A DNA stretch of 64,000 nucleotides, from NCBI RefSeq assembly GCF_003403095.1, contig NZ_CP031555.1, positions 372,001 through 436,000 on the forward strand, given 5' to 3'. The position numbers and the translations under genes are program-made. Of this stretch, positions 62,950-64,000 are shown one piece after another (positions within the stretch are counted from its first letter, which is position 1; every line of letters begins with the position of its first letter). This DNA is from Thalassospira indica. GTDB lineage: Bacteria > Pseudomonadota > Alphaproteobacteria > Rhodospirillales > Thalassospiraceae. The notes under the pieces were generated by a model. That model was not told where the DNA came from, made no database searches, and saw only the letters and a list, made by a program, of their open reading frames with translations.

Positions 62950-63417
62950 TCAGAATTCACGGCCGATCTTGTGATCGACAGAGAATTTTCCCCCGCCCTG
63001 AATAAGCACGGACAGCGCAAGAAGTCCCCACATCAGCGGCATTTCAAAACCACCTTCGTTCCAGAAATAACCAGCTGGAAGATGGGTTGAAACAGCGATC
63101 GCCATGAAGACAAGAACTGCTGCTGCCACCGGACGGGTCAAAAGGCCAATCGTCAGCAACAGGCCGCCGACAAATTCCAGAAGGCCGATGGCGAGGGCAA
63201 ACAGGAAGCCCGGAACAAAGCCGATGCTTTCCAGCCAGCCTGCGGTTCCTTCGAGGCCATAACCACCAAAGGCATCAAACAGTTTCTGGGCACCGTGCGG
63301 GACCAACAGAAGGCCGGTGGTCACACGGACGATGACAGGCGAAGGCGGTTGCAGGGATGACCATACATTGCCAAGGGCAGGGATGATCGAACGGGTGTTT
63401 GCGTTATACGAAGTCAT
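62950..63417 (-). CDS. DoxX family membrane protein
   Basis: A 155-residue protein with four membrane helices. The DoxX signatures are VRVTTGLLLVPHGAQKLFDAFGGYGLEGTAGWLESIGFVPG, LALAIGLLEFVGGLLLTIGLLTRPVA and HLPAGYFWNEGGFEMPLMWGLLALSVLIQGGGKFSVD. Family members are linked to redox and thiol stress, but a reaction is not established here. ATG 63417 has AGGAG upstream. It follows the pirin gene on the same strand with a 39-base gap; DoxX and pirin are a common pair. Confidence 0.9.
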   Translation of the reverse strand: MTSYNANTRSIIPALGNVWSSLQPPSPVIVRVTTGLLLVPHGAQKLFDAFGGYGLEGTAGWLESIGFVPGFLFALAIGLLEFVGGLLLTIGLLTRPVAAAVLVFMAIAVSTHLPAGYFWNEGGFEMPLMWGLLALSVLIQGGGKFSVDHKIGREF

Positions 63418-63456
63418 GGTCGTTCTCCTAACCATGGGGCACGCGGGTTTCGCGCT

Positions 63457-64000
63457 TCAGGCCGCCATGTCAAAAACAAGGGCTTCGGCGTTGTCCGCGT
63501 CCGAGAAGACAAGTTCGTCTTCATCCTTGATCGCAGCGCCATCACCGGCATTAAGGGTTTTACCGTTTACCGTCAGGCTGCCGCGCGCGACCTGTACCCA
63601 GGCAATGCGGCCTTTGTCGATCTTGTGCTGGGCACTTTCGCCATCACTGAGATGGGCGACATAAAGATCGACATTCTGATGAATGGTGATCGAGTCTTCG
63701 CGGCCATCGCGGCTGCCGATCAGGGTCAGGCCGGAACCGGTATTGCGGCGTGCGATTTCCTTTTCCTCGTAACCTGGTTCCAGACCGGCCGCTTCGGGGA
63801 TAATCCAGATTTGCAGGAAATGCACCGGATCGGTTTTGGAATGGTTGTATTCCGAATGGCGGATACCGGTCCCGGCGGTCATGCGTTGCAGGCGGCCCGG
63901 ACGGATAACTGATCCGGTGCCGATGCTGTCCTTGTGTTCAAGGGCACCATCAAGAACATAGGAAATGATTTCCATATCCTTGTGACCGTGGGTGTCAAAA
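63457..64000 (-). CDS. Pirin family protein (YhhW-like), 5' end beyond the window
   Basis: The frame stays open to the window edge, where it reads FDTHGHKDMEIISYVLDGALEHKDSIGTG, the metal-binding cupin segment of pirins (His residues in HGHKD, then E/H further on: RMTAGTGIRHSEYNH). The Met at 63975 is internal, so the N-terminus is missing. The C-terminal part (FLQIWIIPEAAGLEPGYEEK) fits YhhW-type quercetin dioxygenase-like pirins. It is followed by doxX, suggesting a stress-related operon. Confidence 0.9.
   Translation of the reverse strand, partial: FDTHGHKDMEIISYVLDGALEHKDSIGTGSVIRPGRLQRMTAGTGIRHSEYNHSKTDPVHFLQIWIIPEAAGLEPGYEEKEIARRNTGSGLTLIGSRDGREDSITIHQNVDLYVAHLSDGESAQHKIDKGRIAWVQVARGSLTVNGKTLNAGDGAAIKDEDELVFSDADNAEALVFDMAA

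Overview
The window reads as chromosome of a GC-rich alphaproteobacterium, most likely a Rhodospirillales member near Thalassospira. That placement is an inference from gene order (rnd-kdsD-lptC-lptA-lptB-rpoN-hpf-ptsN; trpB-trpA-accD-folC; hrcA-grpE; dnaK-dnaJ-dapB) and protein style, not from a search. Nearly all of it is ordinary housekeeping DNA with short intergenic gaps and clear hairpin terminators.

Layout. 1-5.8 kb: end of an ArsR-type regulator, a sirtuin with a desuccinylase motif, grpE and hrcA, then rph, rdgB and hemW. 5.9-11.1 kb: tRNA-Leu(CAG), followed by an AT-rich four-gene polysaccharide cassette (glycosyltransferase, O-antigen ligase, MBOAT acyltransferase, SGNH-like partner) bracketed by a degenerate direct repeat of the tRNA 3' end plus its terminator. 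11.3-18.5 kb: RNase D, KdsD, the Lpt lipopolysaccharide export genes, sigma-54, HPF and PtsN. 18.6-30.9 kb: AmpG, TypA, a PfkB sugar/nucleoside kinase, a SirB1-type protein, a dual-BON lipoprotein, an AraC regulator facing a DUF2000 gene, YraN, RsmI, an LpoA-like lipoprotein and Nth. 31-39 kb: DUF2244 protein, DnaK, DnaJ, DapB and DNA polymerase I. 39-46.5 kb: membrane protein, small hydrolase, FolC, AccD, TrpA, TrpB, zinc-finger protein, ABC ATPase. 46.5-52 kb: coiled-coil protein, lipoprotein hydrolase, a membrane cyclase-like protein with active-site substitutions, tRNA-Arg(CCG), an AT-rich orphan gene with the hallmarks of an Ntn (proteasome-like) hydrolase, and a nucleosidase. 52-56.5 kb: a TPP enzyme and a three-gene exopolysaccharide export operon. 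56.6-62.8 kb: a signalling cluster of four response regulators (LuxR, EAL, HDOD and single-domain outputs), a histidine kinase and a cysteine-free periplasmic sulfite-oxidase-like protein. 62.9-64 kb: DoxX and a truncated pirin.

Functional links. The envelope theme recurs: KdsD and LptABC make and move LPS, the tRNA-Leu cassette could ligate and acylate a surface glycan, and the 54-56 kb operon could start and export another. HrcA/GrpE and DnaK/DnaJ form two heat-shock loci; HrcA's usual CIRCE operator was not seen in the window. The signalling cluster looks like one multi-output phosphorelay whose sensor input may be the periplasmic protein translationally coupled to the kinase.

The strongest leads are the signalling cluster with its cofactor-free sensor candidate, the Ntn-hydrolase-like orphan by tRNA-Arg, the tRNA-Leu-bracketed glycan cassette, and the degenerate cyclase and EAL domains. 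No CRISPR array, insertion sequence, integrase or rRNA was seen. All starts were chosen by eye from Shine-Dalgarno-like sequences and family N-termini.
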